From the NCBI RefSeq assembly GCF_014648095.1, contig NZ_BMQL01000001.1, forward strand, positions 186,001 to 250,000: a stretch of DNA of 64,000 bases, read 5' to 3'. Origin of the DNA: Deinococcus ruber (GTDB lineage Bacteria; Deinococcota; Deinococci; Deinococcales; Deinococcaceae). The position numbers and the translations under genes were made by a program. Under the pieces are notes generated by a model. It did no database searches. It saw only the letters and a program-made list of their open reading frames with translations, and was not told the DNA's origin. Shown here in pieces: positions 1 through 9,805 of the stretch (positions are counted from its first letter, which is position 1; each line of letters begins with the position of its first letter).

Positions 1-685
1 TGCTGAAGTACGGCACGCGGGCTTCCCCAGCGACGGCCCTTGCCAGCAGGGTTTTGCCGGAGCCGGGAGGGCCGACCAGCAGGATGCCGTGGGGAATGCG
101 GGCACCGAGGGTGTGATAGCGCTCGGGGTGCTTGAGGAAGTCCACCACTTCCACCAGATCGGCTTTGGCTTCGTCGGCCCCAGCGACTTCGGCGAAACTC
201 ACCTTCACCTGTCCTTCGCTGTGCACCGTCGCCTTGCTCCGCCCGAAGGCCCCCGCCGCCCCGTCTCCGCCCGAGCGGTTGCCGCGCAGCAATACAACCA
301 GCAGCACCACGATCAGCGAGCCAGTCAGAACAGTGCTGAGGATGGTGATCCAGGACGTGCGCCCCGGCTGCGCCAGAGAGACATTTACGCCGTCTTTTTC
401 CAGGGCTGACAGACTGATCAGCGGATCGCTGCTGAGCGTGCGGGCCGTGAACAGTTCGCCGTTTTTCAGGGAGCCGCTGAGGGCCGCCACATTATCGGTG
501 TTCGAGATGACCAGACTTCTGACCTGCCCACGTTCGAGCGCCGTCTGGAGGTCGCTCAGGTCGAGTTCGCCCGACCGTTCGCGCGGCATGGTCAGGCCTA
601 CTGCCAGCAGCACCACCACGACGCTACCCAGCAGCCACCAGGGCCACATCATGCGCCGGGGCGCTGGACGGGGCGGGCCGCTCAC
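1..685 (-). CDS. ftsH: ATP-dependent zinc metalloprotease FtsH, N-terminal part (cut by window edge)
   Basis: Membrane-anchored AAA+ protease that degrades misfolded membrane and regulatory proteins. Only about 228 N-terminal residues are present; the gene runs off the left edge. A first membrane helix lies at about residues 14-31 and a second at about 112-133, around an extracytoplasmic segment. After a Gly-rich linker comes FSFAEVAG-like sequence ([13 protein letters not shown]) and Walker A GPPGSGKT at about 205-212. The GTG start at 685 is preceded by AGGA and overlaps the stop of a 28-codon upstream ORF in a GTGA arrangement, suggesting translational coupling. An ATG twelve codons in (residues 12-13) is a weaker alternative. 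It diverges from dnaK, so two proteostasis units share one intergenic region. The protease domain with HEXXH lies outside the window. Confidence 0.93.
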   Translation of the reverse strand, partial: MSGPPRPAPRRMMWPWWLLGSVVVVLLAVGLTMPRERSGELDLSDLQTALERGQVRSLVISNTDNVAALSGSLKNGELFTARTLSSDPLISLSALEKDGVNVSLAQPGRTSWITILSTVLTGSLIVVLLVVLLRGNRSGGDGAAGAFGRSKATVHSEGQVKVSFAEVAGADEAKADLVEVVDFLKHPERYHTLGARIPHGILLVGPPGSGKTLLARAVAGEARVPYFS

Positions 686-768
686 TGCGTTCCTGGAGTG
701 ACGAGCGGCACGTGGTATGCCGCTGCGTTCGCCTGGGCCTGAATGCCCTGGTGCCCTTGCGTCTTCAT
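682..768 (-). CDS. 28-codon leaderless upstream ORF coupled to ftsH
   Basis: A short reading frame starts with ATG at 768. TAGAAT at 775-780 lies exactly 6 nt upstream, the spacing seen at leaderless starts throughout this window. The stop TGA overlaps the ftsH GTG start (GTGA). The predicted 28-residue peptide begins [10 protein letters not shown] and ends PLVTPGTQ; it has no hydrophobic segment and no recognisable family. It may be a leader peptide that feeds ribosomes into ftsH. Alternatively the frame may be fortuitous, with the hexamer simply being the ftsH promoter. The position and overlap are seen directly; the function is inference. Confidence 0.45.
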   Translation of the reverse strand: MKTQGHQGIQAQANAAAYHVPLVTPGTQ

Positions 769-872
769 GCCCAAATTCTACGCCCAGAGCGGCACTACAT
801 TGTGTTGATTGGCGCAGCCGTATGGGACACCGAGGCCCGCGCCTTCTCCTGCCTTAGAGTTCATCGTTTCTT

Positions 873-899
873 AGACTTGAGCGTACCACACTCAAGTCT
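873..899. promoter_or_regulatory. HAIR-like operator (HspR-type) upstream of dnaK
   Basis: A perfect 9-bp inverted repeat, AGACTTGAG (873-881) and CTCAAGTCT (891-899), has a 9-nt spacer. Written as CTTGAGC-N7-ACTCAAG it matches the HspR-associated inverted repeat CTTGAGT-N7-ACTCAAG at 13 of 14 positions. It lies directly upstream of the dnaK -35 element and within the ftsH-dnaK divergent region. HspR represses the dnaK operon in actinobacteria and has been studied in Deinococcus; regulation here is inferred from the match. Confidence 0.8.
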
Positions 900-900
900 A

Positions 901-929
901 TTGACTGTATCAAACTGTGGCCTTATGAT
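901..929 (+). promoter_or_regulatory. dnaK promoter
   Basis: TTGACT (901-906) and TATGAT (924-929) are separated by 17 nt, a near-consensus housekeeping promoter. The HAIR-like operator ends 2 nt upstream of the -35 hexamer, so a bound repressor would occlude it. The leader to the dnaK ATG at 992 would be about 55 nt. Confidence 0.8.
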
Positions 930-991
930 GGATGAAGTACAGAACTGCTTCCCCTAAAGAAGCAGAAATCCACTTCCCCAAGAGGTAACCC

Positions 992-2875
<1,884 letters not shown>

Positions 2876-2883
2876 AGCACTGC

Positions 2884-2941
2884 AAGAGGGGAGTCGGGAG
2901 TGGGAAGTGGATCGAGTCCCTCCCACTTCCGCTCCCCTCTT
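2884..2941. repeat. Imperfect hairpin of the GGAAGTGGG repeat family between dnaK and grpE
   Basis: Two nested perfect arms are visible: AAGAGGGGAG (2884-2893) with CTCCCCTCTT (2932-2941), and GGAAGTGG (2903-2910) with CCACTTCC (2923-2930). No U-run follows immediately, so this may be a processing or attenuation hairpin rather than a full terminator. The same words recur in other spacers of the window. Confidence 0.7.
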
Positions 2942-2963
2942 CTTTTCCCTATCTGGAGTTCTT

Positions 2964-3614
2964 ATGACCAATCCCAATGATCCCAATCAGCCGCAAAAGC
3001 CCACCATCGACCTCGATTCCGAGACGGGCACCGAGGTCAGCAGGCCCGAATCTGACGTGGTGGACGTGGAGGCCAGCAGCGACGCCGAGACAGACAACGA
3101 CAGCGCCGACTTCGATCCTTCGATGTTCGACCCGGCCATGTTCGGGCAGGTTCAGGAGATGATGGACAAGCTCCAGAAGTCTGAAGAGCTGGAGCGCGAG
3201 AACGCCGAGCTGAAAAACCGCCTGGGCCGCCTCGCCGCCGACTTCGAGAGCTTCCGCAGGCGCACCGCCGACGACGCGACGGAAGCCAAAGCCAAAGGCA
3301 CCGCCGACGCTGCCGAAGCACTGATGCCGGTGTTTGACGACATCTCACGCGCCCTAGAAATGGGCAGCGGCGACCCCGCCAAGCTGCTGCCCGGCTTCGT
3401 AAACGTACAAAACAAGGTGCTGAGCGTCTTCGAGAAGCTGGGCCTGAGCGCTACCGGACAGGAAGGCGAACACTTCGACCCGCAGTGGCACGAGGCTCTT
3501 CAGGTGGTGCCGGGCGAAGAAGATGACGTGGTGGTACAGGTCTTCCAGCGCGGCTTCCGCATGAATGACCGACTGGTGCGGCCTGCGCGGGTGGTGGTGA
3601 GCAGGAAGGAGTAA
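2964..3614 (+). CDS. grpE: Nucleotide exchange factor GrpE
   Basis: GrpE of 216 residues releases ADP from DnaK. The first 50 or so residues are acidic and low-complexity (SETGTEV..., many D/E). A long helical coiled-coil region follows (about 60-125, with repeats of ELERENAELKNRL type), then the C-terminal beta domain ending QVFQRGFRMNDRLVRPARVVV, the family signature. I chose ATG 2964 because GGAG lies 6 nt upstream. The longer frame from 2907 would translate the intergenic hairpin. It lies between dnaK and dnaJ, the usual partners. Confidence 0.95.
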   Translation: MTNPNDPNQPQKPTIDLDSETGTEVSRPESDVVDVEASSDAETDNDSADFDPSMFDPAMFGQVQEMMDKLQKSEELERENAELKNRLGRLAADFESFRRRTADDATEAKAKGTADAAEALMPVFDDISRALEMGSGDPAKLLPGFVNVQNKVLSVFEKLGLSATGQEGEHFDPQWHEALQVVPGEEDDVVVQVFQRGFRMNDRLVRPARVVVSRKE

Positions 3615-3622
3615 GAGTCGGA

Positions 3623-3739
3623 GTGATGGGTGATGCGTGATGTGGCATCCAAACGGATGCAGTAGGAAATGAATTCTGCGAAGTCTTGATGCTGAGCGTC
3701 TGCTTTGACCGCAAGTACACATCACGCATTACCCATCAC
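3623..3739. repeat. Long-range 22-bp inverted repeat in the grpE-dnaJ spacer
   Basis: The arm at 3623-3644 and the arm at 3718-3739 are reverse complements at 21 of 22 positions (GTGATGGGTGATGCGTGATG type). They enclose a small 6-bp hairpin GCATCC-AAAC-GGATGC at 3645-3660. CATCACGCATCACT (3734-3747) occurs again exactly at 8484-8497, so this belongs to a dispersed family related to the heptamer array at 22858. Confidence 0.75.
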
Positions 3740-3765
3740 GCATCACTTTCCCCAAAGGAGTACAC

Positions 3766-4677
3766 ATGGCCTACAAGGACTATTACGACACCCTGGGCGT
3801 GAGCCGCAGCGCGTCCGAGGCCGATATCAAGAGTGCCTACCGCAAGCTGGCGAAACAGTACCACCCCGACAAGAATCCCGGCGACAAGAACGCGGCGGAC
3901 CGCTTCAAGGAGATGGGCGAAGCGTATGCGGTGCTCTCCGACGCCGAGAAGCGCAAGGTCTATGACACCTACGGCCAGTCGGGGCAGGTGCCGCCGGGCG
4001 CGTATCCGGGCGGCGCAGGCGGCGGAATGGGCGATTTCGATGGCTCGCAGTTTTCCGACTTCTTCCAGGGACTGTTCGGGCGCGGCGCAGGCGGCATGGG
4101 CGGGCGCGGCACAGTGGGCGGCATCAATCTGGAAGACCTGCTGGGCGGAGCCGGAATGGGCGCGGGTGGCGGCATCGGTGGTGGGCGGCGCTTCGTGCAG
4201 AACGTGGAGGGCGAACTTCAGATCACGCTGCACGAGGCGTACAGCGGCACCGACGAGACCATTACCGTGGACGGCAAGCGCATTTCGCTGCGCGTGCCCG
4301 CCGGAACCCGCGACGGCGCGAGGCTGCGCCTGAGTGGACAGGGGCCGGGCGGCGGCGACGTGCTGCTGACGGTCAAGGTGCTGGAAGACGCCCGCTTCGA
4401 GCTGGACGGCGACGACCTGAGCGTGACGGTGGATGTGCCAGTCTACGCGGCAGCGCTGGGGCGACAGGCCCGCGTGCCCACCATGAAAGGCGACGTGAAT
4501 CTGACGATCCCGGCAGGCAGCAGCGGCGGACGGCGGCTGCGGCTGAAGGGGCAGGGCTGGCCCAAGAAAGGCGGCGGCGCAGGCGACCTGTACGCCCGCA
4601 TCAACCTGACCTTTCCAGCCGATCTGAACGAGCAGGAAAAGGCGCTGTATCAGCAACTTGCCGACCTGCGAAAATAG
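3766..4677 (+). CDS. dnaJ: DnaJ-type co-chaperone without zinc finger
   Basis: J-domain protein of 303 residues that stimulates DnaK ATPase and delivers substrates. The J domain occupies about residues 1-70, with HPD at 33-35. A long Gly-rich segment follows (about 85-135, GGAGGGMG and similar), then the two beta-barrel C-terminal substrate-binding domains (about 145-303). The four CXXCXGXG zinc motifs of E. coli DnaJ are absent, so by architecture this is a CbpA-like (type II) J protein. Its position behind dnaK-grpE marks it as the main DnaJ. AAAGGAG lies upstream of the ATG. A strong hairpin terminator follows. Confidence 0.93.
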   Translation: MAYKDYYDTLGVSRSASEADIKSAYRKLAKQYHPDKNPGDKNAADRFKEMGEAYAVLSDAEKRKVYDTYGQSGQVPPGAYPGGAGGGMGDFDGSQFSDFFQGLFGRGAGGMGGRGTVGGINLEDLLGGAGMGAGGGIGGGRRFVQNVEGELQITLHEAYSGTDETITVDGKRISLRVPAGTRDGARLRLSGQGPGGGDVLLTVKVLEDARFELDGDDLSVTVDVPVYAAALGRQARVPTMKGDVNLTIPAGSSGGRRLRLKGQGWPKKGGGAGDLYARINLTFPADLNEQEKALYQQLADLRK

Positions 4678-4688
4678 AAAGCAACAGC

Positions 4689-4740
4689 CAAAACGGATGC
4701 GTGGTGAGGATCAATTCTCCTTCACCACGCATCCGTTTTG
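4689..4740. terminator. Perfect 19-bp stem-loop after dnaJ
   Basis: The arm at 4689-4707 (CAAAACGGATGCGTGGTGA) is perfectly complementary to 4722-4740 around a 14-nt loop. A and T runs at the two stem ends make it plausible as a bidirectional terminator between convergent dnaJ and the minus-strand gene at 4759. AAACGGATGC within it also occurs at 3651-3660 in front of dnaJ. Confidence 0.8.
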
Positions 4741-4758
4741 TGTCTGCGGTTCAGCCGC

Positions 4759-5418
4759 TTATTTTGAGCAGGTCAGGTCTACGCGGAAGTTGGGCGAGCT
4801 GGAGAAGGGAAGCTTCAGGCCGTGATAGGTCTGCACCTTCAGGTCGACCGGCACCAGCAGTTTGACCGGCGGATTGGCCTTCACCTGATCGTCGGTGGCC
4901 TCACTCGGCGCGTAGAACCACAGCGGCATGACGACGCCCGCTCCGCTGGGCAGGTCTTTGAACGAGTTGTCGGCAAAGCCGGGCGGCGGGCTGGCAGAAT
5001 TGCGGCCCATGCCCACCGTCGAGCCGTCTTTCAGGGCCACGCTCAGACCCGGCCCGATGCCTGTGTGGTACAGACTGAGCACGTCCTGCACGCCATTCCG
5101 CATCTCGGTGGTCACAGTCCAGCCCCAGAAGGTGCCGTCTTTGGAATTGGGTTTGAACTCTACTTTGGTCACACGCAGCCGCCACACACCGTCGAAAAGC
5201 CACTGATTCATGCAGCCCTCGGCGCTGGCAAGCTGGTTACTGCCGCCCGCCGCCGTCAGAGCCGACTTGAGCTGGTCGAGGCTGACATAGGTCTTACCGC
5301 CTACCACCACGCTGCTGAGAGCCACAGATTTACCGCCGATGCTGATGGTCGTACTGACCGCCGCTGCCGTAGAAAGTGTCAACAGACCTGCCGACACCAG
5401 CCAACTCAGTCGTTTCAT
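4759..5418 (-). CDS. Secreted protein with copper-amine-oxidase-N-like domain
   Basis: Exported protein of 219 residues. The N-terminus MKRLSWLVSAGLLTLSTAAA is a clear Sec signal peptide. The mature start (ISIGGKSVALSSVVVGGKTYVSLDQLKSAL) resembles the copper amine oxidase N-terminal-like repeat often found on extracellular proteins. The remainder (WRLRVTKVEF..., ending FRVDLTCSK) matches no family I recognise. I placed the start at 5418 because TATGCT lies 7 nt upstream and the signal peptide begins there; an in-frame ATG at 5460 would add 14 unlikely residues. Two Cys residues (in EGCMNQ and near the C-terminus) could form a disulfide. It converges on dnaJ. Confidence 0.75.
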   Translation of the reverse strand: MKRLSWLVSAGLLTLSTAAAVSTTISIGGKSVALSSVVVGGKTYVSLDQLKSALTAAGGSNQLASAEGCMNQWLFDGVWRLRVTKVEFKPNSKDGTFWGWTVTTEMRNGVQDVLSLYHTGIGPGLSVALKDGSTVGMGRNSASPPPGFADNSFKDLPSGAGVVMPLWFYAPSEATDDQVKANPPVKLLVPVDLKVQTYHGLKLPFSSSPNFRVDLTCSK

Positions 5419-5483
5419 ACGGCCAAGCATAAGGTGCCAGCCGTTGCAGCGTCGTTGCACCTAGACCCAGATGATTGCGTAGA

Positions 5484-6890
5484 TCAGGCGTCGAGTTCGG
5501 CAGGCTGGCGCGTCGCAGGGGCATTGCGGAGAGGACCGGTGTTTTTGAGCGTCAGGGTAAGGGCCAGACCCAGCGCCACCAGCAGCAGACTCAGAATGAA
5601 GGTGCGCTGGAGGCCGCCGACCAACGCGAGGCCGCCCTCCTGAATCGCCGCCGAGCCGATGAGCAGGCCCATGCCCGCCGTGCCCAGAGCGCCGCCCATC
5701 TGACGGGCGAACAGCATCGCGCTGGTGGTCGCGCCCATCTCGGCGCGGGGCGTGGCGTGCTGCACCGCCAGCAGCAGACTGACCATGCTGAAGCCCATGC
5801 CCATGCCCACAAAGAACCCGAAGCCCGAGATAACCAAGAGCGGGGCGTGTGCAAAGACAATCATCAGCGCGAACACGATGGTCAGCACCACGAAGCCGAT
5901 CTGCGTCTGCCGCGTCAGGCCGAGAATCTTGATGAGGCGGGTGCAGATGATGCTGGCGAGCACCCAGCCGAGCAGCATCGGCGTCAGGATCAGCCCGCCG
6001 CTGGTGGCCCGTCCGCCCGACACGCCCTGCGCGAACAGCGGCAGGTACGCGATCACGCCGAAGTAGGCCGCGCCGCCCAGCAGATTTCCCCACAGCCCGA
6101 CCTGCGGCAACCGCTGGCCCAGCGTCTTGATCGGCAGCAGCGGGGCCGGGTGTTTCAGCTCGATCAGCACCGCGCCCGCCAGCACCAGCAGCCCCAGGCC
6201 CACCTGCCACCAGATGCTCAGACTCAGACCCCAGACCAGCAGGCCACTGCCCACCGTGAAGCCGAGTGCGCCCAGCCAGTCGAGTTGCAGCTGAGTAGAC
6301 GTGCGCTCGACCGTTTCACGCAGATACCGCCAGACCAGCAGCATGGCGGGAATGCCGAACGGCAGATTGACATAGAACACCCAGCGCCACGACAGATGCT
6401 CGGCCAGTACACCGCCCAGCAGCGGCCCCACCAGCGCTGACACGCCCCACACGCCGCTGATGAAGGCCTGCACCTTCGGACGCTCCTCCAGGGTGTACAT
6501 CTCGCCCACACTGGTCAGGGTCAGCGGCATGACCGCGCCCGCCCCCAGCCCCTGAAATGCTCGGGCGGCCACCAGAAACACCATGCTGGTGGCCGCTCCG
6601 CACAGCGCCGACCCCAGCAGAAACAGAATCACGCCCGCCAGATACATGCGCTTGCGCCCAAAGATGTCGCTGGCACGCCCCCACAGCGGACTGCTGACGG
6701 TGCTGGTCAGCAGATACACCGCGAACGGCAGCGCATACAGGTGCTGCCCGCCCAGATCGCGGATGACGCTGGGCATGGCGGTGGCGACCACGCTGGATTC
6801 CAGCGCCGCCAGAAAGACGCCCAGCACCAGACCAACCGTGGCGTACAGGCGCGAAGAGGAAGCAGCGGCAAGCGGGGCAGAACGACTCAT
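5484..6890 (-). CDS. MFS drug-efflux transporter, DHA2 (EmrB/QacA) type
   Basis: Integral membrane proton-coupled exporter of about 468 residues. There are many hydrophobic helices, and the count fits the 14-helix DHA2 group. Family signatures visible near the N-terminus are LDSTVV-like [20 protein letters not shown] (first helix) and [19 protein letters not shown] (loop 2-3, the GRxxDxxGRK motif). [17 protein letters not shown] is typical of DHA2 proteins. I prefer ATG 6890 because AGGA lies 8 nt upstream; ATG 6899 is only three codons earlier and sits on the RBS. Substrate unknown. A GNAT acetyltransferase gene lies just upstream on the same strand. Confidence 0.88.
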   Translation of the reverse strand: MSRSAPLAAASSSRLYATVGLVLGVFLAALESSVVATAMPSVIRDLGGQHLYALPFAVYLLTSTVSSPLWGRASDIFGRKRMYLAGVILFLLGSALCGAATSMVFLVAARAFQGLGAGAVMPLTLTSVGEMYTLEERPKVQAFISGVWGVSALVGPLLGGVLAEHLSWRWVFYVNLPFGIPAMLLVWRYLRETVERTSTQLQLDWLGALGFTVGSGLLVWGLSLSIWWQVGLGLLVLAGAVLIELKHPAPLLPIKTLGQRLPQVGLWGNLLGGAAYFGVIAYLPLFAQGVSGGRATSGGLILTPMLLGWVLASIICTRLIKILGLTRQTQIGFVVLTIVFALMIVFAHAPLLVISGFGFFVGMGMGFSMVSLLLAVQHATPRAEMGATTSAMLFARQMGGALGTAGMGLLIGSAAIQEGGLALVGGLQRTFILSLLLVALGLALTLTLKNTGPLRNAPATRQPAELDA

Positions 6891-6959
6891 GCTTGACATC
6901 CTAAAGCGGCCCCGGAGCCGTTAATGGCAACATGAGCCGGGTTTAAGGTGGTCAAGTGT

Positions 6960-7448
6960 TCATGAACGAGGAGCCAGCATCCGGAAATCGACGGTTCTGA
7001 AACCGTACCGCCGATACAGTGCCACCGCCGCGCCGTTTTCGGCAGTCACGAACACTTCGCGGCCCTGCACGTCCTGAGTATCCATCCACGCCAGTGCGTG
7101 CGTCATCAGGTGGCCCGACACGCCCCGGCCCCGCGCCGCAGCACCGACATAGATCCACTCCAGCACCCCGATCCGGAAGCCCATATAGCGGTCGGTTCGG
7201 GTGCCTGCCCGCACGATTCCCAGCAGTTCGCCGTCCTGCTCTGCCACCACGACCAGCCGCTCACCACCAGCGGCGGCCTCCGACAGTTCCTGCCAGTCGC
7301 GGGCCACCAGCGCCGCAACATCGGAAACGGGAGCCTGACCGTAGGCGTGGGTCCACCACGTCAGATGATCCGTCAGGTACGCGCTCAGCCACGCTTCTAC
7401 CGCTGGACGGTCGGAGGATTGCAGGGCGCGCAGTGTTACACCGGGCAT
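6960..7448 (-). CDS. GNAT-family N-acetyltransferase
   Basis: Protein of 162 residues that would transfer an acetyl group from acetyl-CoA to an unknown amine. The central strand and phosphate-binding segment are recognisable: VLEWIYVGAAARGRGVSGHLMTHAL (motif A, RGRGVSG for the pyrophosphate). A C-terminal VFVTAENGAAVALYRRYGFRTVDFRML is typical GNAT motif B. ATG 7448 starts 2 nt after the stop of the upstream SDR gene, so the two form an operon. A start further upstream at 7487 would overlap the SDR gene. Substrate unknown. Confidence 0.85.
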   Translation of the reverse strand: MPGVTLRALQSSDRPAVEAWLSAYLTDHLTWWTHAYGQAPVSDVAALVARDWQELSEAAAGGERLVVVAEQDGELLGIVRAGTRTDRYMGFRIGVLEWIYVGAAARGRGVSGHLMTHALAWMDTQDVQGREVFVTAENGAAVALYRRYGFRTVDFRMLAPRS

Positions 7449-7450
7449 CG

Positions 7451-8404
7451 TCAGCGCCCAGCCACCAGGCGTTCGCTCAGTTCCCACAGCACCTCGGCCT
7501 TTTCGGGGTCGCGGGCGTAGGGCATGTAGCCGCCGAACGGAGCCGCCGCGTCAAAGGGCAGCGCCTCGCGCACGTCTTCGAGGTACAGGCCGCCCACACC
7601 TTCCAGCTCTGGCGCGACGGCGGCCCACACCGAGGTGGCCGCGCCCTGCTCTGGGGTTTTAAAACCGGGATTCAGCGTGCCGTGTTCGTCCATCCAGCCC
7701 ATGGCGATCTGCTCCTCGCGGGGCAGAAAGCGCTGCAAATTGGTCATGATGCCGCCGGGATGTACTGCGTTGGCGGTCACGCCCTGTGCGCCGTACCGCT
7801 GCGTCAGGCCCACCGCAAACAGCGCGTTGGCGGTCTTGCTGCGCCCATACGCGTTCCACTTCTCGTAGGGTTCCTGCTGAAAGTCCAGATCGTCCAGCTT
7901 CACGTCGCTGCGGCGGTGCCCGATGCTGCTGAGTGACACCACGCGGGCCGGAGCCGCCGCCAGCAGCGCGGGCATCAGCAGGGTCGTGAGCAGGAAGTGA
8001 CCCAGATGATTGGTGCCGAACTGCGTCTCGAAGCCGTCGGCAGTGTGCCCGAACGGCGTCGCCATCGTCCCGGCGTTGTTGATCAGCAGGTGCAGGCGGG
8101 GCGTGACGGCCAGCACCTCGGCGGCTGCCGTGCGGACGGAAGCCAGCGACCCCAGATCGAGCGCCACCACGCTGACACGCGGGTTTCCGGTGGCGGCACT
8201 CAGCTCGGCGGCGACCTCCTGCCCTTTCTGCACGTCGCGCACCGCCAGAATGACGCTCGCCCCGGCCTGAAGCAGCGCCCGCGCCGTTTCGACGCCGATG
8301 CCCGACGCACCCCCGGTTATCAGCGCGGTCTTATCGCTCAGGTCGTGCCCGGCGACCACGTCGAGAGCGGTAGCGCGGGCAGAAAAAGGAGAAGTGATCG
8401 GCAT
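7451..8404 (-). CDS. Short-chain dehydrogenase/reductase
   Basis: NAD(P)-dependent oxidoreductase of 317 residues with the classical SDR Rossmann fold. The cofactor motif TGGASGIG is at residues 30-37, LLINNAGTMATPF (the NNAG motif) lies mid-domain, and the catalytic Tyr-Lys pair is in YGRSKTANALF. The sequence resembles the retinol dehydrogenase/WW-domain oxidoreductase-like SDR subgroup (NALFAVGLTQRYGAQGVTANAVHPGGI). TACACT lies 6 nt before the ATG, a leaderless start. It is the first gene of a two-gene unit with the acetyltransferase. Substrate not predictable. Confidence 0.9.
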   Translation of the reverse strand: MPITSPFSARATALDVVAGHDLSDKTALITGGASGIGVETARALLQAGASVILAVRDVQKGQEVAAELSAATGNPRVSVVALDLGSLASVRTAAAEVLAVTPRLHLLINNAGTMATPFGHTADGFETQFGTNHLGHFLLTTLLMPALLAAAPARVVSLSSIGHRRSDVKLDDLDFQQEPYEKWNAYGRSKTANALFAVGLTQRYGAQGVTANAVHPGGIMTNLQRFLPREEQIAMGWMDEHGTLNPGFKTPEQGAATSVWAAVAPELEGVGGLYLEDVREALPFDAAAPFGGYMPYARDPEKAEVLWELSERLVAGR

Positions 8405-8506
8405 GCGCGTAGTGTAGGCGCGGAAGTCGGGAGTTGGGGAACGTGGGAGCAGCCGTGCAGATGGACAGCCGCTCTGCCCTCCTCATCACGCATCACTCAG
8501 CCCGTC

Positions 8507-9268
8507 TCACCCGTTTCCAAGCTCCTGCCGCGCCAGCACTGCCCGCAGCCCCACCTCGCGGGTTTCCATGCTGCCGCCCGGCGCGAAATAGCGGGCCAGG
8601 GTCTGCGCCCAGTCGCCCCGCGCCGTAATCGGGGCCATGCGCTCCAGTGCTTCATCCAGTTCGCTGGGTTCCGGCTCGCGGTAGAGGTTGTCATGGACGA
8701 CCAGTTCACGCTGAATCCGGGGGCGCTGAGCGGGCGATTCGTCGGGCAGGCCGATGGTCAGGCCCGCGAAGGGCAGCACGCCTTCCGGCAGTTCCAGCAG
8801 CGTCACCAGTTCCTGCAAATTGGTGAGCACGCCGCCAATCCAGCAGCCCTGATACCCCAGCAGTTCGGCGGCCAGCAGCATGCTCTGACCCGCCAGCACC
8901 GCGTCTCCGACACCGAAATGCACCGCCACTGCCGGAAAATGCCCGCGTTCGTAGCCGCCGCGCTCCAGCAGCAGCCGCAGCCGGTGAACGTCGAGGCAGA
9001 TCACGAAACTTTCCGGCGCAGTGGCGAAATGAGGATTGACCGTGAGGTCTGCGACCTGCTGGCGCACGCCCGCATCGGTCAGTCGTATGAAGCTGTACAT
9101 CTGCGCGGTGGCGTCGGTGGGCGCACGCTGGGCGGCGTACAGGATGGCGTCGAGGTGTTCTGGCGGCAGCGGGTCGGGTTTGTACCGGCGGGTGGTGCGG
9201 TGAGCGTCGAACAGGTCGCGCACCTGCTGGGGCGAGAGGCGGGGCGGCACGGCAGGCACAGAGGTCAT
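8507..9268 (-). CDS. Nitroreductase-family FMN oxidoreductase
   Basis: Flavoprotein of 253 residues of the NADPH-dependent NfsA/FRP-like nitroreductase family. LFDAHRTTRRYKPDPLPPEHLDAILYAAQRAPTDATAQMYSFI carries the N-terminal FMN-phosphate Arg cluster. GYQGCWIGGVLTNLQELVTLLELPEGVLPFAGLTIGLPDE is the conserved middle section. TACACT lies 6 nt before the ATG at 9268, supporting this start over one 24 codons upstream. It diverges from the small gene at 9363, and both appear leaderless. Substrates could be quinones, flavins or nitro compounds. Confidence 0.87.
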   Translation of the reverse strand: MTSVPAVPPRLSPQQVRDLFDAHRTTRRYKPDPLPPEHLDAILYAAQRAPTDATAQMYSFIRLTDAGVRQQVADLTVNPHFATAPESFVICLDVHRLRLLLERGGYERGHFPAVAVHFGVGDAVLAGQSMLLAAELLGYQGCWIGGVLTNLQELVTLLELPEGVLPFAGLTIGLPDESPAQRPRIQRELVVHDNLYREPEPSELDEALERMAPITARGDWAQTLARYFAPGGSMETREVGLRAVLARQELGNG

Positions 9269-9362
9269 GCAGGAAGTGTAGAACCTGCGGCGCTCGCGAC
9301 CTTTTGGCGCTTCTTCATGGCGCTCGGTGGTGCGGGGCATGTGGCGGCGCTACGCTCGGTTC

Positions 9363-9668
9363 ATGACTCCCCCCGCGATTGTGGTTCCCAGTCCTTCCCG
9401 AATTCCCTACCCCGGCGGCTGCGTCACCGAACCGGCCTTTTACGCACTCGACTACCTGCTGAAGTGGCGAGCCGACGTGACGATAGCGGGCACGCTGCAC
9501 AAGGACACCGAGGTTCTGCCGCTGCTGAAAGCGGTGCTGGCCGACCCAGCCCACTACGGCGTGACCGCCGCCGACGCTCAGGCCGCCAGAACGCAGTTTT
9601 TGCAGCAGGCGGGGCAGGCGCTGGAGCAGGAAGGCGGCCAGCAGGCGTGGCTGGAACGCGAAATCTAG
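9363..9668 (+). CDS. Small conserved-looking protein of unknown function (101 aa)
   Basis: I do not recognise a family. The protein starts MTPPAIVVPSPSRIPYPGGC and continues with FYALDYLLKWRADVTIAGTL, then an Ala/Gln-rich helical C-terminus. It has no signal peptide or membrane segment. TACGCT lies 6 nt before the ATG, and the product begins at the same boundary as a strong change in codon pattern, so the start is well supported. It is divergently transcribed from the nitroreductase. Confidence 0.65.
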   Translation: MTPPAIVVPSPSRIPYPGGCVTEPAFYALDYLLKWRADVTIAGTLHKDTEVLPLLKAVLADPAHYGVTAADAQAARTQFLQQAGQALEQEGGQQAWLEREI

Positions 9669-9678
9669 AGCATTTCTC

Positions 9679-9805
9679 GGAAGTGGGAAGGAGGAATGGC
9701 GTCCTGAACGGCTTTTGAGCTTGTTTTCGCGGTGCTCTCGTTATGCAAACTGTTGGCTACCGCTGCACTGAGCACGGCTGTTCCCACCCCCTACTTCCTA
9801 CTTCC
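9679..9805. repeat. Inverted repeat pair of the GGAAGTGGG family
   Basis: GGAAGTGGGAAGGAGG at 9679-9694 and the complementary CCTACTTCCTACTTCC at 9790-9805 match at 14 of 16 positions across a 95-nt spacer. They sit between the 9363 gene and the convergent MocR gene; the right arm reaches into its 3' end. Confidence 0.6.

Noticed and set aside
7098..9718. Plus-strand long frames over the SDR and nitroreductase region
   Set aside because: They are antisense shadows of genes with catalytic motifs and leaderless promoters on the minus strand.
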